Part shown: positions 54,215 to 63,725 of the stretch, one piece after another
How positions within the stretch are numbered: the first letter of the stretch is position 1
How the letters are laid out: every line of letters begins with the position of its first letter
The notes under the pieces: generated by a model
Databases searched by the model: none
Told to the model about the DNA's origin: nothing
Seen by the model: the letters and a program-made list of their open reading frames with translations, nothing else
Origin: Chitinophagaceae bacterium
GTDB lineage: Bacteria; Bacteroidota; Bacteroidia; Chitinophagales; Chitinophagaceae
Assembly: GCA_017307755.1 (NCBI GenBank)
Contig: JAFKGQ010000004.1
Span: 186,001 to 250,000 of the forward strand
DNA length: 64,000 bases
Reading direction: 5' to 3'
Position numbers and translations under genes: made by a program

Positions 54215-56257
54215 ATGTCATCTACAAAACTGCTTAGCGTTTTATCGGTGCTTTTCTTTATGCTATGGCAAGAAACGCCAGCGTTCTCTCAAGCTTGCAC
54301 TACGTTGGGACAGACGCCGGCCACTGCTTTTCCCGTCTGCGGCAGCGCTACTTTTACCCAGTCGAGCGTTCCTGCCTGTGTCAATAGCACTGTAGAGGCG
54401 CCTTGCTCATCAGGTACGGGCAATATCTACCAGGATCTCAACCCATATTGGTATAAGTTCACATGTTTCACCGGTGGGACCCTGGCTCTTACCATCACGC
54501 CCAAGAACCTGGATGATGACTATGACTGGCAGATATTCGATGTGACGGGGCGTAATCCTTCCGATGTGTATGCCAATGACCCGAGTTTGCTGGTGGCCTG
54601 CAACTGGTCCGGTCTGAAGGGCGTCACGGGCACAAAGTCGAATGCAGCTTCTCTGTATGAATGCGGTTCTACGAATAATTACAATCCTCCTATATTCAGC
54701 AAGATGCCGACTCTGATACAAGGGCATAATTATCTTCTCCTTATCAGTCATTTCACGGGTGATCAGCAGAGCGGATATGATCTTTCGTTTGTCGGTGGCA
54801 CGGCCAGTATCACCGATACGGTGCCGCCTGCGCTGAAAGAGATCCGCCCCATCTGTGATGGCAGTCGTATACGGGTGATCCTGAACAAAAAGATGAAGTG
54901 CAGCAGCCTGGCTTCAGACGGGAGCGATTTTGCCATCAGTCCAGCCGTCGCTCAGCCCACGCAAGCCACGGGCAACAGTTGCAGTACCGGTTTTGATATG
55001 GACACGGTCACGCTGACGCTGAGCAATGGAATGGCCCCCGGCGCTTATTCGGTGGTTATGAAGAATGGCAGGGACCAGAATACGCTGATGGACAATTGTG
55101 ACGCACAAATACCGGTGGGAGCTTCTTTACCTTTTACAATAGTAGCGCCGCAGCCGACGCCCTTTGATAGCCTTACTCCGCCAAAGTGTGCTCCGGATGT
55201 ACTGCAATTGGTGTTTAAAGACATGATGAAATGCAGCTCGATCGCTGCTAATGGCAGTGATTTTGTTGTGACAGGCCCCACTGCTGTAACGGTTGTTTCT
55301 GCGAATGGTAATTGCGACGCCGATGGACTGACCAATGTGATCCTGGTGCATCTGTCCGCACCGATGGTGACGGGAGGCAATTATCAGATCAGGCTGGTGA
55401 CTGGCCTTGATGGCAACACGGTCATCAACGAATGTGGTTTGGCGACCCCATTGGGGGAGGCGATACCTTTTATCATGAAAGATACAGTCTCGGCGGACTT
55501 TGACTACCAGGTACATTTGGGATGTATCCAGGATACCATCGATCTTTCGTATTCGGATAAGAATGGGGTCAATCAATGGACATGGATATTCGATAATACG
55601 GATACCAGCCGTGTGCATGATCCGGAGCGTCGTTACAACGTTTTTGGCAACAAAAAGGTACAACTGATCGTCAGCAATGGATTATGCAGCGATACGGCCA
55701 CAAAGATCATTCCGTTGGACAATGCTATCAACGCTGCTTTTGAGGCTCCCAATATATTATGTCCCAAAGATGGCGCCTCCTTCAAAAATGCTACCACGGG
55801 ACATGTCAGTTCCTGGAGTTGGGATTTTGGGGACGGCACGGGCAGCACGGATTCGTTGCCACAGGATCATTTTTATCCTCTTATCGGAGCTGAAAAAAAA
55901 TACACCGTCACTCTTATCATCACCAACAACCTGGGCTGTAAAGACACGGCCGCTCAGCAGATAGATGTGCTCAAATCCTGCTATATTGCCGTCCCCTCTG
56001 CCTTTACACCCAATGGCGACGGATTCAACGACTATCTCTATCCGCTGAATGCTTACAAGGCGGATAACCTGGAATTCAAAGTGTACAATCGCTGGGGACA
56101 GCTGGTGTATACTTCCAGGGATTGGCTTTCAAAATGGGATGGCACGGTTGGAGGGCATCCGCAGCCGCCGGGCACTTTTGTATGGACGCTACAGTATACG
56201 GACAGGGATACGGGAAAAAAGATCTTCCAGAAAGGGACTACGGTGCTGATAAGGTAA
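54215..56257 (+). CDS. Large secreted protein with PKD domain and type IX (type B) C-terminal sorting domain
   Basis: 680-residue cell-surface or secreted protein. I start it at the ATG at 54215 (MSSTKLLSVLSVLFFMLWQE signal peptide); codons upstream in frame are AT-rich leader. An N-terminal cysteine-containing domain (about 28-210) is followed by two Ig/SbsA-like repeats (PPALKEIRPICDGSRIRVILNKKMKCSS and PPKCAPDVLQLVFKDMMKCSS), a PKD domain (SWDFGDGTGSTDSLPQDHFYP) and a gliding-motility-type C-terminal domain (VPSAFTPNGDGFNDYLYPLN...WGQLVYTS...WDGTVGGHPQPPGTFVW). The last domain directs export by the type IX system. Confidence 0.92.
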   Translation: MSSTKLLSVLSVLFFMLWQETPAFSQACTTLGQTPATAFPVCGSATFTQSSVPACVNSTVEAPCSSGTGNIYQDLNPYWYKFTCFTGGTLALTITPKNLDDDYDWQIFDVTGRNPSDVYANDPSLLVACNWSGLKGVTGTKSNAASLYECGSTNNYNPPIFSKMPTLIQGHNYLLLISHFTGDQQSGYDLSFVGGTASITDTVPPALKEIRPICDGSRIRVILNKKMKCSSLASDGSDFAISPAVAQPTQATGNSCSTGFDMDTVTLTLSNGMAPGAYSVVMKNGRDQNTLMDNCDAQIPVGASLPFTIVAPQPTPFDSLTPPKCAPDVLQLVFKDMMKCSSIAANGSDFVVTGPTAVTVVSANGNCDADGLTNVILVHLSAPMVTGGNYQIRLVTGLDGNTVINECGLATPLGEAIPFIMKDTVSADFDYQVHLGCIQDTIDLSYSDKNGVNQWTWIFDNTDTSRVHDPERRYNVFGNKKVQLIVSNGLCSDTATKIIPLDNAINAAFEAPNILCPKDGASFKNATTGHVSSWSWDFGDGTGSTDSLPQDHFYPLIGAEKKYTVTLIITNNLGCKDTAAQQIDVLKSCYIAVPSAFTPNGDGFNDYLYPLNAYKADNLEFKVYNRWGQLVYTSRDWLSKWDGTVGGHPQPPGTFVWTLQYTDRDTGKKIFQKGTTVLIR

Positions 56258-56260
56258 AAA

Positions 56261-56304
56261 CGAAAACGCCCCACATTTTACTGCCGGGGCGTTTCGCATT
56301 TTTT
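56261..56304 (+). terminator. Terminator of the type IX cargo gene
   Basis: AACGCCCC (56265-56272), 13-nt loop, GGGGCGTT (56286-56293), then a T-rich tract to 56304. The stem extends further through CGAA/TTCG with a bulge. Confidence 0.85.
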
Positions 56305-56603
56305 GTAGAAGTAACCTGTAAGCCTGAAAAAACTAAAAAACCTTTTTAACTATTGATGGCCGTCAAATTGTTTTAAGGTAAATATCTTGAAGAACTTTGT
56401 TTCAGGTGCGAATACGTCTTAAGGATTACGAACAACATGCCAAATTATAAGTATCTGAAGAGCAGGCACAAATAATAATATCTACTAATTTATCATTCCA
56501 AGATCGGGAAAAAAATTCCGGGTCGAGGAAAATCAGGTCTGACGCACAATTTTACGATGGTATACGCGTTTGAAGACTACAATCCAATATTCTTTAAAAA
56601 CTA
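56305..56603. other. Gene-free stretch
   Basis: About 300 bp, AT-rich, without a recognisable ORF, RNA or repeat. It presumably includes the promoter of the small gene at 56604. Confidence 0.5.
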
Positions 56604-56870
56604 ATGCTGATCCCTATGACGCCTGACATACGCAACAACCAGGATCATCTGGCAGAAGAGTTTCGCCAATCAGAAAATTATCTTTTACAGGAAAGCAGGA
56701 TCGCTTTATTGAAGATCCAAAGCTGGCAGTTTGCCATGCGGACCCCGGAAGTAGGTCTGCACTATCAGCAGGAGGCGGCTGCCATGGTAAAACAATCCCT
56801 TCTTAGTTTTGTCCCCAACAGTTTTGTGCTGAACGAAGAAGGGTTCTATTACAAACCGCTTGACAACTAA
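56604..56870 (+). CDS. Small hypothetical protein
   Basis: 88 residues, no signal peptide or membrane segment, mixed charge, with a helical middle (QDHLAEEFRQSENYLLQESRIALLKIQSWQFAM) and a less polar C-terminus. I do not recognise it. Codon use is compatible with a real gene and there is no competing frame. Start could be 56604 or the Met at 56616. It lies alone between a terminator and a structured intergenic region. Confidence 0.5.
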   Translation: MLIPMTPDIRNNQDHLAEEFRQSENYLLQESRIALLKIQSWQFAMRTPEVGLHYQQEAAAMVKQSLLSFVPNSFVLNEEGFYYKPLDN

Positions 56871-56901
56871 TTTCAATTTCTTTATCGTGTGTGTGAAGAC
56901 G

Positions 56902-56997
56902 GACGGACCGACGGTTTCTCCAGGGGTCCAACTCCTTCCGCCTGCGTCCGTTCGACGGCCGAACAAATGCCCGCTCAGTAGCTATTAGCTGCTGAGC
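56902..56997. repeat. Structured intergenic inverted repeats
   Basis: GCTCAGTAGCT, ATT, AGCTGCTGAGC (56973-56997) is an 11-bp stem with one wobble. Upstream, ACGGACG near 56903 can pair with CGTCCGT near 56945. No T-run follows in either direction. It separates the small plus-strand gene from the convergent dehydrogenase genes and may act as a bidirectional transcript end. Confidence 0.45.
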
Positions 56998-57026
56998 CGG
57001 CAGCCGACTAGTATCCCCGTGTTATA

Positions 57027-57704
57027 TTATGAGAAGCTGACACATTCTTTCAGCTCTTTCTCCGTATAAGCCAATCCATATTGCTTGAGTACGTCATCGG
57101 GAACACCGTTCCACTGGTTAGGCACATTGCCTGCATATCCCAGGTCCTTTACACCCATCTGTGAAGTAAAAAATCCGGTAGACACGAGGTTGCGCATAAG
57201 GTTGAAAAATGCGACGCCTTGTACCATCTCGGGTTTGGCTTTTTGGGGATAGGCGATGGCGTCCACCATTTCTATCTGTTGTTGCCCGGAACAGTCTTTG
57301 AACGCCTTTCCATATCGATTGAGACATTGTACATCCAGCCAGCGAAGACCGCCCTGCATGGGGATCTGGTGGCTGGGCATATCTTTGACGATAAATTCGA
57401 TAAACTCAGGTACTTTAGCGTCGGAAGCGCTGCCGCTGTGTTCGTCCTTTGGGATGATGATATCGCCCAGGATAGTGATCGTGGCCATTTCCTCAGGAGT
57501 AAAAAAGGTTTTGGAAACCACTTCTTTATAATGTTCCTTCTCCTCCTTCATTCGATTTGTCTCTGCGGGCGCCGTTGCATCGGCGGTCTTGGGGGCTTCG
57601 GTCTTTTTATCCTCTGCGGGATTACAGGCTTCTATCAGCGAGCCGGCGGATACGGCGCCAACCGTCCCTACGATGATGGTTTTAATGGATTTTCTTCTGT
57701 CCAT
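57027..57704 (-). CDS. Gluconate 2-dehydrogenase subunit 3-like protein
   Basis: 225-residue small subunit for a membrane-linked GMC dehydrogenase. A Tat-like N-terminus (MDRRKSIKTIIVGTVGAVSAGSLIEAC) ends in a lipobox, so it is probably an exported lipoprotein that escorts the GMC subunit through Tat. FFTPEEMATITILGDIIIPKDEHSGSASDAKVPEFIEFIVKD is the family core. It starts 5 bp after the GMC stop, in the same operon. Confidence 0.9.
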   Translation of the reverse strand: MDRRKSIKTIIVGTVGAVSAGSLIEACNPAEDKKTEAPKTADATAPAETNRMKEEKEHYKEVVSKTFFTPEEMATITILGDIIIPKDEHSGSASDAKVPEFIEFIVKDMPSHQIPMQGGLRWLDVQCLNRYGKAFKDCSGQQQIEMVDAIAYPQKAKPEMVQGVAFFNLMRNLVSTGFFTSQMGVKDLGYAGNVPNQWNGVPDDVLKQYGLAYTEKELKECVSFS

Positions 57705-57708
57705 GATT

Positions 57709-59457
57709 TTAAATGTTACGTTTCTTCATTTCGTCAACAAGATATTCGCTGGTGCGCATGGACAAGGCCAGTATCGTCCAGGTGATGTTCTTATCGGCCT
57801 GAGATACGAAAGGTCCTCCGTCCACGCAGAACAGGTTTTTTACTTCGTGCGCCTGCGCCCATTTGTTGAGCGGAGCTGTTCTGGCATCATTGCCCATCCG
57901 GACGGTGCCGGCTTCATGTATGATATTGCCCGGGGCATGGATACCGTAATTGTTTTTTGCATTGTCGTCTCCTCCCCAGGTGACCACGGCGCCCATGGCA
58001 TGGAGGATCTCCTTGAAGGTTTCCTTCATATGCTTTGCCTGTTTGATCTCATATTCCGAATGGCTCGTGTTAAAACGCAATACGGGGATACCGTATTTAT
58101 CCACTACGTTCGGATCGATCTCACAATAATTATTGATATTGGCGACGGCTTCACCACGGCCTGCCATGCCAACATGTGCGCCAAACAGCCGGCGATAGTC
58201 GTCTTTCAGGGATGCGCCATAGCCTCCGGGTTCTTTGGCCTTGCCCATGATCTTTGCGTCGCCGTTGATCTTCTCTATGCCCCATTCAAAACCGTAGAGG
58301 GGCATGCCAAAGCCTCCGCCGTATTCTATATGATAACCACGGGGGAAATCCAGTTTCTTATTGTCCAGCCACCAGGGCGTGTAAACATGCATACCACCCG
58401 TACCGTCCTCATTATAACGTTTGCGATCCAACAATTGAGGGATAATGCCTCCCATGTCGGCGCCGGTGGAATCGTGCAGGTATTTACCTACCACACCACT
58501 GCCGTTGGCCAGTCCATTGGGGAATCGGGCAGACTTCGAGTTGAGCAGCAGCCGGGCGCTTTCGCAGGCGCTGGCAGCCAGAATCACAGTCCTGCCGGTG
58601 ACCTGGTATTCCTGCATGTCCTCTTTATTGATATAGGATACGCCGGTTGCCAGTCCGTCCTTATTTGTCAATACCTCACGCGCCATGGCATTGGTGACCA
58701 GGTCGAGATTGCCTGTCTTCAACGCGGGTATCACCAGGACGCTGGACGATGAGAAGTCGGCATAGACCTTACAGCTCCGGCCGCACTGCGAGCAATAAAA
58801 ACATTGTCCTCTGTCCTTGTTGATCTGCTTAGTGAGGATGGACATCCGGGAAGGGATGACGGGTATACCGATGCCAGTGGCCGCTTTTTTGATCATCAGC
58901 TCGTGCAGCCTGGGTTTGGGTGGTGGCAGGAAAAAACCGTCCGGGTCATTGTACAGGCCCTCATTGGTCCCGTACACGCCCAGCAACTGATCTATCTTAT
59001 CGTAATATGGTTTTACGTCTTCGTAACCGATGGGCCAGTCGTCGCCCAGGCTGTCAATGCTCTTCCGCTTGAAGTCCTTCGGGCCAAAGCGAAGGGAGAT
59101 ACGGCCCCAGTGATTGGTCCGTCCTCCGAGCATACGGGCTCTCCACCATTCCCACTTGGTGGTGCCGGGATTGCCCGTCTGCGTATAGGGCTCGCCATCC
59201 ACTTCCCAACCCCAATAGCAACCATCGAAATCGCCAAAAGGTCTGAACTTGGTGTGAGCGCCCCGTCGAGGCGACTCCCAGGGGTTTTTTAACTGATCTG
59301 AATCTTTCTTGGGATCGAACATTGGGCCTGCTTCCAGCAAGCACACTTTCAGGCCGGCATTGGCAAGCACATAGGCAGCCATTCCACCACCGGCGCCTGA
59401 TCCTACAATAACTGCATCGTAATTCTTCGGCTGTTTTTTGATCTGGAGATCTCCCAT
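57709..59457 (-). CDS. GMC-family FAD-dependent oxidoreductase (gluconate dehydrogenase large-subunit-like)
   Basis: 582-residue flavoprotein. The start at 59457 gives MGDLQIKKQPKNYDAVIVGSGAGGGMAAYVLANAGLKVCLLEAG, the FAD-binding motif near the N-terminus. GRTNHWGRISLRFGPKDF is a GMC signature. The C-terminal His/Asn active-site region reads HEAGTVRMGNDARTAPLNKWAQAHEVKNLFCVDGGPFVSQADKNITWTILALSMR. A CFYCSQCGRSCK cysteine motif near residue 230 is unusual and could bind a metal. No signal peptide of its own; export probably with the Tat-type partner. It oxidises a sugar or alcohol; the substrate is unknown, and no cytochrome c subunit is adjacent. Confidence 0.9.
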   Translation of the reverse strand: MGDLQIKKQPKNYDAVIVGSGAGGGMAAYVLANAGLKVCLLEAGPMFDPKKDSDQLKNPWESPRRGAHTKFRPFGDFDGCYWGWEVDGEPYTQTGNPGTTKWEWWRARMLGGRTNHWGRISLRFGPKDFKRKSIDSLGDDWPIGYEDVKPYYDKIDQLLGVYGTNEGLYNDPDGFFLPPPKPRLHELMIKKAATGIGIPVIPSRMSILTKQINKDRGQCFYCSQCGRSCKVYADFSSSSVLVIPALKTGNLDLVTNAMAREVLTNKDGLATGVSYINKEDMQEYQVTGRTVILAASACESARLLLNSKSARFPNGLANGSGVVGKYLHDSTGADMGGIIPQLLDRKRYNEDGTGGMHVYTPWWLDNKKLDFPRGYHIEYGGGFGMPLYGFEWGIEKINGDAKIMGKAKEPGGYGASLKDDYRRLFGAHVGMAGRGEAVANINNYCEIDPNVVDKYGIPVLRFNTSHSEYEIKQAKHMKETFKEILHAMGAVVTWGGDDNAKNNYGIHAPGNIIHEAGTVRMGNDARTAPLNKWAQAHEVKNLFCVDGGPFVSQADKNITWTILALSMRTSEYLVDEMKKRNI

Positions 59458-59589
59458 ATTACTCTGGAAATTAAGATGGGCCTTCGGCCAGCAGACCATG
59501 GGTCCGCTTGGTGAAGGACCTAGCGTCCACTTTTGTATAAAAATAAAAGGTAAATATAACAGTTTAGCAAAACAGGAAGCAAATATTTT

Positions 59590-61263
59590 TTATTTTCTTT
59601 CCTGGGCGCTCTGGTCCCGGATGGCCTTGAATTCAGAACCCGCTTTCCACTGGGGCCAGCTGTTGTTGAAGGCCAGTTTCTTCCCTATGAGATACACCAA
59701 TCCTATATCCTGTAATCCCCCGCTGAGGTCCCAGGTTTTAGCATCATATTCATCGCTGGGCTGGTGATAGTGCTGTGCAGTATATTCGTCGTGTTTCTGT
59801 TTGCCGTATTCTTTCCCTTTCGATACGTCGTCTATTCCTCCATCGGCAGTCAGGGACGGCACACCGGCCCTTGCGAAATTAAAATGATCGCTCCTGAAAT
59901 AATGACCCGCCTCCGGATGGTCTTCAGGCGCTACATAACGCCCCTTCGCTTTTGCTTCGTCAGTCAGCAGGTCCTCTAGTTCGGATTGTCCTTTGCCGCT
60001 GTACGTAATATCTTTGGTGGGGCCGTAAGTATTCAATACGTCGATGTTCAGATTGGCTACCGTCCTGCCCAGGGGGTATATGGGATGTTGCGCATAATAA
60101 GCTGACCCTAGCAGGCCTTGTTCCTCCGCCGTCACGGCAAGAAAGATCACTGTGCGCTCTGGTTTCTCAGGAATATTTTTGAAAGCGCGCGCGATCTCCA
60201 GCAAGGCTGCGGTGCCGCTGGCATTGTCTGCCGCACCATTATAAATGGAATCGCCTTTTCCATCGGGCTGGCCGATGCCCAGGTGATCCCAATGCGCAGA
60301 ATAAATAATATATTCATCCGGCCGCCGGCTGCCGGTGATCTTGGCTATGACGTTATGGGATTTGTTATATACTTCATGTACCTTAAGCGCAGCAGTGAGC
60401 TTTATATCCAGGGGCCGGGGCTTGAATCCTTTTTGTTTGGCCGCAGTGAGCAGGCTGCTGTCCTTGCCAGCAGTCGTCAATAGTTTTTTCCCCGTCTCTT
60501 CCGTAATCCATCCCTGCAAGGCAAGCTGATACTGGCCATTGCCACGGGTATCCAGATGCAGTTTTACGCCTCCGTTTGAGCTCTTCACCACCTGGAAAGG
60601 ATAAGAGGCCGCCCCGGTGTTATGTATGATAAGACAGGCTGCCGCACCCTGGCGGGCGGCTTCTTCGTACTTATAGGTCCACCGTCCATAATAGGTCATG
60701 GTATGTCCTTTGAACAAGGTGGAGTCGTAATAACCCGGATCGTTCACCATCACCACCACGGTCTTGCCTTTAACATCGAGTCCTGCATAGTCATTCCAGT
60801 TATATTCGGGGGCGACGATACCAAAGCCGGCAAATACGACATCGGTTTTGTCGATGGTTATGGATGAATCGGGTCTTTCCGTCCAGATAACAAAATCATT
60901 CATCGACTTCAGGTCAAAGCTGCCTTTTGCCGATTGGACCTTCATGACGGGAGTGCCTGCGGGGCTGATCTCCACCATAGGAACATCCTGCGTATAGGCG
61001 GCGCCGTTGCCTGGCTCCAGGCCGAGGGCCGCGAAGGCCCGGGAGAGATAGTCTACCGTACGGGTTTCGCCTGAGGTAAAGGGGCGGCGGCCCTGAAAGC
61101 TATCGGAAGCCAGTATCTGTATATGAGCGGCAAGGCTGTCCTTGTTAAGGGCGGACAGGCCTTCGTCGGAATCCGCGGCAGAGGAGCCGCCGGATTGTCC
61201 GCACCCGGTCATCCCGGCGGCCAGGATGAAGACTACAGCGACCCGGAGAAATGAGTTTGTCAT
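59590..61263 (-). CDS. M28-family zinc peptidase (secreted lipoprotein)
   Basis: 557-residue exported aminopeptidase-like enzyme. Lipoprotein signal (lipobox GMTGC), a PA-like insert (about 140-270) and the M28 metal ligands YSAHWDHLGI, DNASGTAALLEIARAF, TAEEQGLLGSAYYAQHP, NLNIDVLN and HYFRSDHFNFARAGVP. All expected zinc ligands are present, so it is probably active. Single gene, divergent gaps on both sides. Confidence 0.93.
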   Translation of the reverse strand: MTNSFLRVAVVFILAAGMTGCGQSGGSSAADSDEGLSALNKDSLAAHIQILASDSFQGRRPFTSGETRTVDYLSRAFAALGLEPGNGAAYTQDVPMVEISPAGTPVMKVQSAKGSFDLKSMNDFVIWTERPDSSITIDKTDVVFAGFGIVAPEYNWNDYAGLDVKGKTVVVMVNDPGYYDSTLFKGHTMTYYGRWTYKYEEAARQGAAACLIIHNTGAASYPFQVVKSSNGGVKLHLDTRGNGQYQLALQGWITEETGKKLLTTAGKDSSLLTAAKQKGFKPRPLDIKLTAALKVHEVYNKSHNVIAKITGSRRPDEYIIYSAHWDHLGIGQPDGKGDSIYNGAADNASGTAALLEIARAFKNIPEKPERTVIFLAVTAEEQGLLGSAYYAQHPIYPLGRTVANLNIDVLNTYGPTKDITYSGKGQSELEDLLTDEAKAKGRYVAPEDHPEAGHYFRSDHFNFARAGVPSLTADGGIDDVSKGKEYGKQKHDEYTAQHYHQPSDEYDAKTWDLSGGLQDIGLVYLIGKKLAFNNSWPQWKAGSEFKAIRDQSAQERK

Positions 61264-61314
61264 ATGTATATTTTATTGCGATGGGTAAAGGTAGGGGATT
61301 GCAATAAAATATGA

Positions 61315-62316
61315 TCATCTCGCCTGCAGCCAGTCGATGGCGGCGGCTTTCACCGGGTCTTCGTCGGCAGGGCCCATGGTGGGGGGGCGGATGACCCTAT
61401 CAGGCAAGATACTGCCCTCGCAGACCCGGCCCATATAATCAGCCTCGCGGCATACGGTGAGTACCAGCATGGAATGATCCGATAGAGAGTAAGTTGCATT
61501 GGCAGTGGTAAGACCAGCTGTGGGCTCTCCCAGGAAGTATGCCTGTTCCCTGCCCTTAAAAGCCAGGGCAACAATCTCTCCGGCGCTGATTGTTCTACGG
61601 CTGGTGAGGACAACTATTGATTTACGTTCCCTTTGTGTGCGATAGCCATCCTTGCTTACCCGGCAGAGTACGTGCCTGCCCTGGCAGGCGGCTCCGTTGC
61701 GATAGGATATAGGTATCCGCTCACTGCCATTGACAAAATACCCGCAGACCCCATCGCCCAGTAAAGGACCAATGCCCGCCAGCATGGGCCAGCAATTACC
61801 TCCGGCATTTTTTCGCAGATCAATGATCCATTTTGCTATGTCTTTGCTATCTAACCTTGCGATAAGTTCCTGCAAGCTGTCGGCGATACGCATGCAGATA
61901 AAAGAATCTGTCGTGCTTACCCAGGGGACGGTGAGGTAGGCGATGCTGTCATTCAACCGCTCGCCCCTGATCTCGCCTACCAGCTCGGAAAGGGGTGGGA
62001 GGGGAGCCAGGCTTGCATCATAATTATATTGGCCGGCTTTTTTAGGAGGCATTATAAAGCTGTGTTGCTCATTCAGCTTTTTGAAACAGGATGAGATGAT
62101 ATCGTATACTTCATCACAGTTGCCGGAGGTTTTTAGCCTCGTCCTGGCCTCACTTGTGATATCGTCCCAACTGACATCGTTCCTGCGGTAGTAGTTTTTT
62201 TTCATAAAACCCAGCGCCTCATCCAGTAGTCCGCTGGCCCTATCCGGACAAGGTTGGGCGTTCAGCAGGGAAGTGAGCAGTAAAGCGGGCAAGGTGAGTA
62301 GAAGTGTGGGACGCAT
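61315..62316 (-). CDS. S41-family (tail-specific) peptidase-like protein
   Basis: 333-residue exported protein (signal peptide about 1-20). C-terminal protease core: KDIAKWIIDLRKNAGGNCWPMLAGIGPLLGDG and VVLTSRRTISAGEIVALAFKGREQAYFLGEPTAG, which holds the nucleophile Ser of the S41 motif (SAGE). No PDZ domain is recognised between the N-terminal cap and the core. Substrate unknown. It may be co-expressed with the M28 peptidase (51-bp gap, same strand). Confidence 0.88.
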   Translation of the reverse strand: MRPTLLLTLPALLLTSLLNAQPCPDRASGLLDEALGFMKKNYYRRNDVSWDDITSEARTRLKTSGNCDEVYDIISSCFKKLNEQHSFIMPPKKAGQYNYDASLAPLPPLSELVGEIRGERLNDSIAYLTVPWVSTTDSFICMRIADSLQELIARLDSKDIAKWIIDLRKNAGGNCWPMLAGIGPLLGDGVCGYFVNGSERIPISYRNGAACQGRHVLCRVSKDGYRTQRERKSIVVLTSRRTISAGEIVALAFKGREQAYFLGEPTAGLTTANATYSLSDHSMLVLTVCREADYMGRVCEGSILPDRVIRPPTMGPADEDPVKAAAIDWLQAR

Positions 62317-62476
62317 AGGCTTGTGCTTGTAACTATAAGGAAATTAAGATTAAAAACTTCCTCTTTTCCATAAAACAAAAAATTCACAAGGTTTTAACGC
62401 CTTTAAGAAGTGGGGAATTTTTAACCTTCTCAGGCACCGTTATTGTATTATATGTTTTATCAATATTTCTATTAAT

Positions 62477-63664
62477 ATGAAAAAACACATTATAATAGCA
62501 GGTATCGCAATCCTTACCACAACCCTGCCTTCCCTGGCGCCACATGCACACGCCCAGGTCAATGTGAGTTTCCAGGTATTCTACGATCAATTGAGCCCAT
62601 TCGGTAACTGGGTCAGTTATCCGGATTATGGCTATGTATGGGTACCCGGGGCAGGCGCCGGGTTTAGGCCATATGGCACGCGCGGTCACTGGGTGTATAC
62701 GGAGGTTGGATGGACATGGGTTTCGGATTATAGCTGGGGCTGGGCCACCTTCCACTATGGCAACTGGTTCTATGATGACGTCTATGGATGGATATGGGTA
62801 CCAGGATATGAATGGGCGCCCGCATGGGTGACGTGGGGCGAATATGGAGGCAACTATTGTTGGGCGCCCATCGGCCCACGGGTAGACATCGGCGTTGCTT
62901 TCAGCACTTATCGTCCGCCCGCCAGTTATTGGGTTTTCTGTCCGAGGGGGCGTATTACCAACGTGAATGTCAGCAATTATTATGTCAGGAACATACACAA
63001 TACTACTGTCATCAATAATATCACCGTCATTAATAATGCGGGCAGGGGGAATGGATATGCTTATTTCCGGGGTCCCCGGGCGGCTAATGTGGAAAGATTT
63101 ACCCATACGACCGTCAGGCCGGTGGCCATACGTTCTGCAGAAAGACCGGGAACGACAGCTGTGCGAAATGGACAACTGGCCATTTATCGTCCTTCGATAC
63201 AACGTAGTAATGCTTCAGTCCGCCCGACGCAAGTGCGGGACCTGCATGCCTTGCGACCCGTTAATAACCGTCCTGTCACGGCAGCGGTCCGGCCCGGCAA
63301 TATGCCCGGACCACAGGCCCGGCCGTCTGGTCGCCCGACGCAGCGGACTGTACAACACCCCAGTCAGTTGAACCCTGTGCAACACCCTGCTGTTCAGCCG
63401 CGACAGCCGGTGCAACATCCAGTTCGGCAGCCAGTAAACAGACCTTTTCAACAGCCAATGAGCAGACCTGTTCAGCAGCCGGCGCAACATCCTGTTCAAC
63501 AAGCGCGTCCGACGCCATTCCAACCCCATCCCGTTGAGCGGAGTCCAATGCAACAGCGCCCTAATCCAGGGGTACGACCTATGCAGCCTTCACCTCGTCC
63601 GATGCAACGCCCCGTGACCCCGCCGCCGCATCAGGACCAACCGCACCCTGAGCATCATCGTTAG
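62477..63664 (+). CDS. Secreted DUF6600-like YxWxP repeat protein with Pro/Gln-rich tail
   Basis: 395-residue exported protein (signal peptide about 1-27). Residues 30-150 are made of repeated Trp/Tyr/Gly motifs (DYGYVWVPGAGAGFRPY, GWTWVSDYSWGWATFHYGNW, GWIWVPGYEWAPAWVTWGE) seen in DUF6600-type envelope proteins. Residues 230-395 are Pro/Gln/Arg-rich with repeated QHPVQ, RPVQQP-type units and look disordered. Probably envelope-attached; function unknown. Confidence 0.75.
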   Translation: MKKHIIIAGIAILTTTLPSLAPHAHAQVNVSFQVFYDQLSPFGNWVSYPDYGYVWVPGAGAGFRPYGTRGHWVYTEVGWTWVSDYSWGWATFHYGNWFYDDVYGWIWVPGYEWAPAWVTWGEYGGNYCWAPIGPRVDIGVAFSTYRPPASYWVFCPRGRITNVNVSNYYVRNIHNTTVINNITVINNAGRGNGYAYFRGPRAANVERFTHTTVRPVAIRSAERPGTTAVRNGQLAIYRPSIQRSNASVRPTQVRDLHALRPVNNRPVTAAVRPGNMPGPQARPSGRPTQRTVQHPSQLNPVQHPAVQPRQPVQHPVRQPVNRPFQQPMSRPVQQPAQHPVQQARPTPFQPHPVERSPMQQRPNPGVRPMQPSPRPMQRPVTPPPHQDQPHPEHHR

Positions 63665-63725
63665 TGTAAAAACCAAACCCACTTCATGAACGGATTGTTT
63701 AAATATATTTCATTATATTCGTCAC

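Noticed and set aside
57589..58752. 387-codon plus-strand frame across the dehydrogenase genes
   Set aside because: Antisense to two well-supported genes and crosses their junction; no domain recognised.
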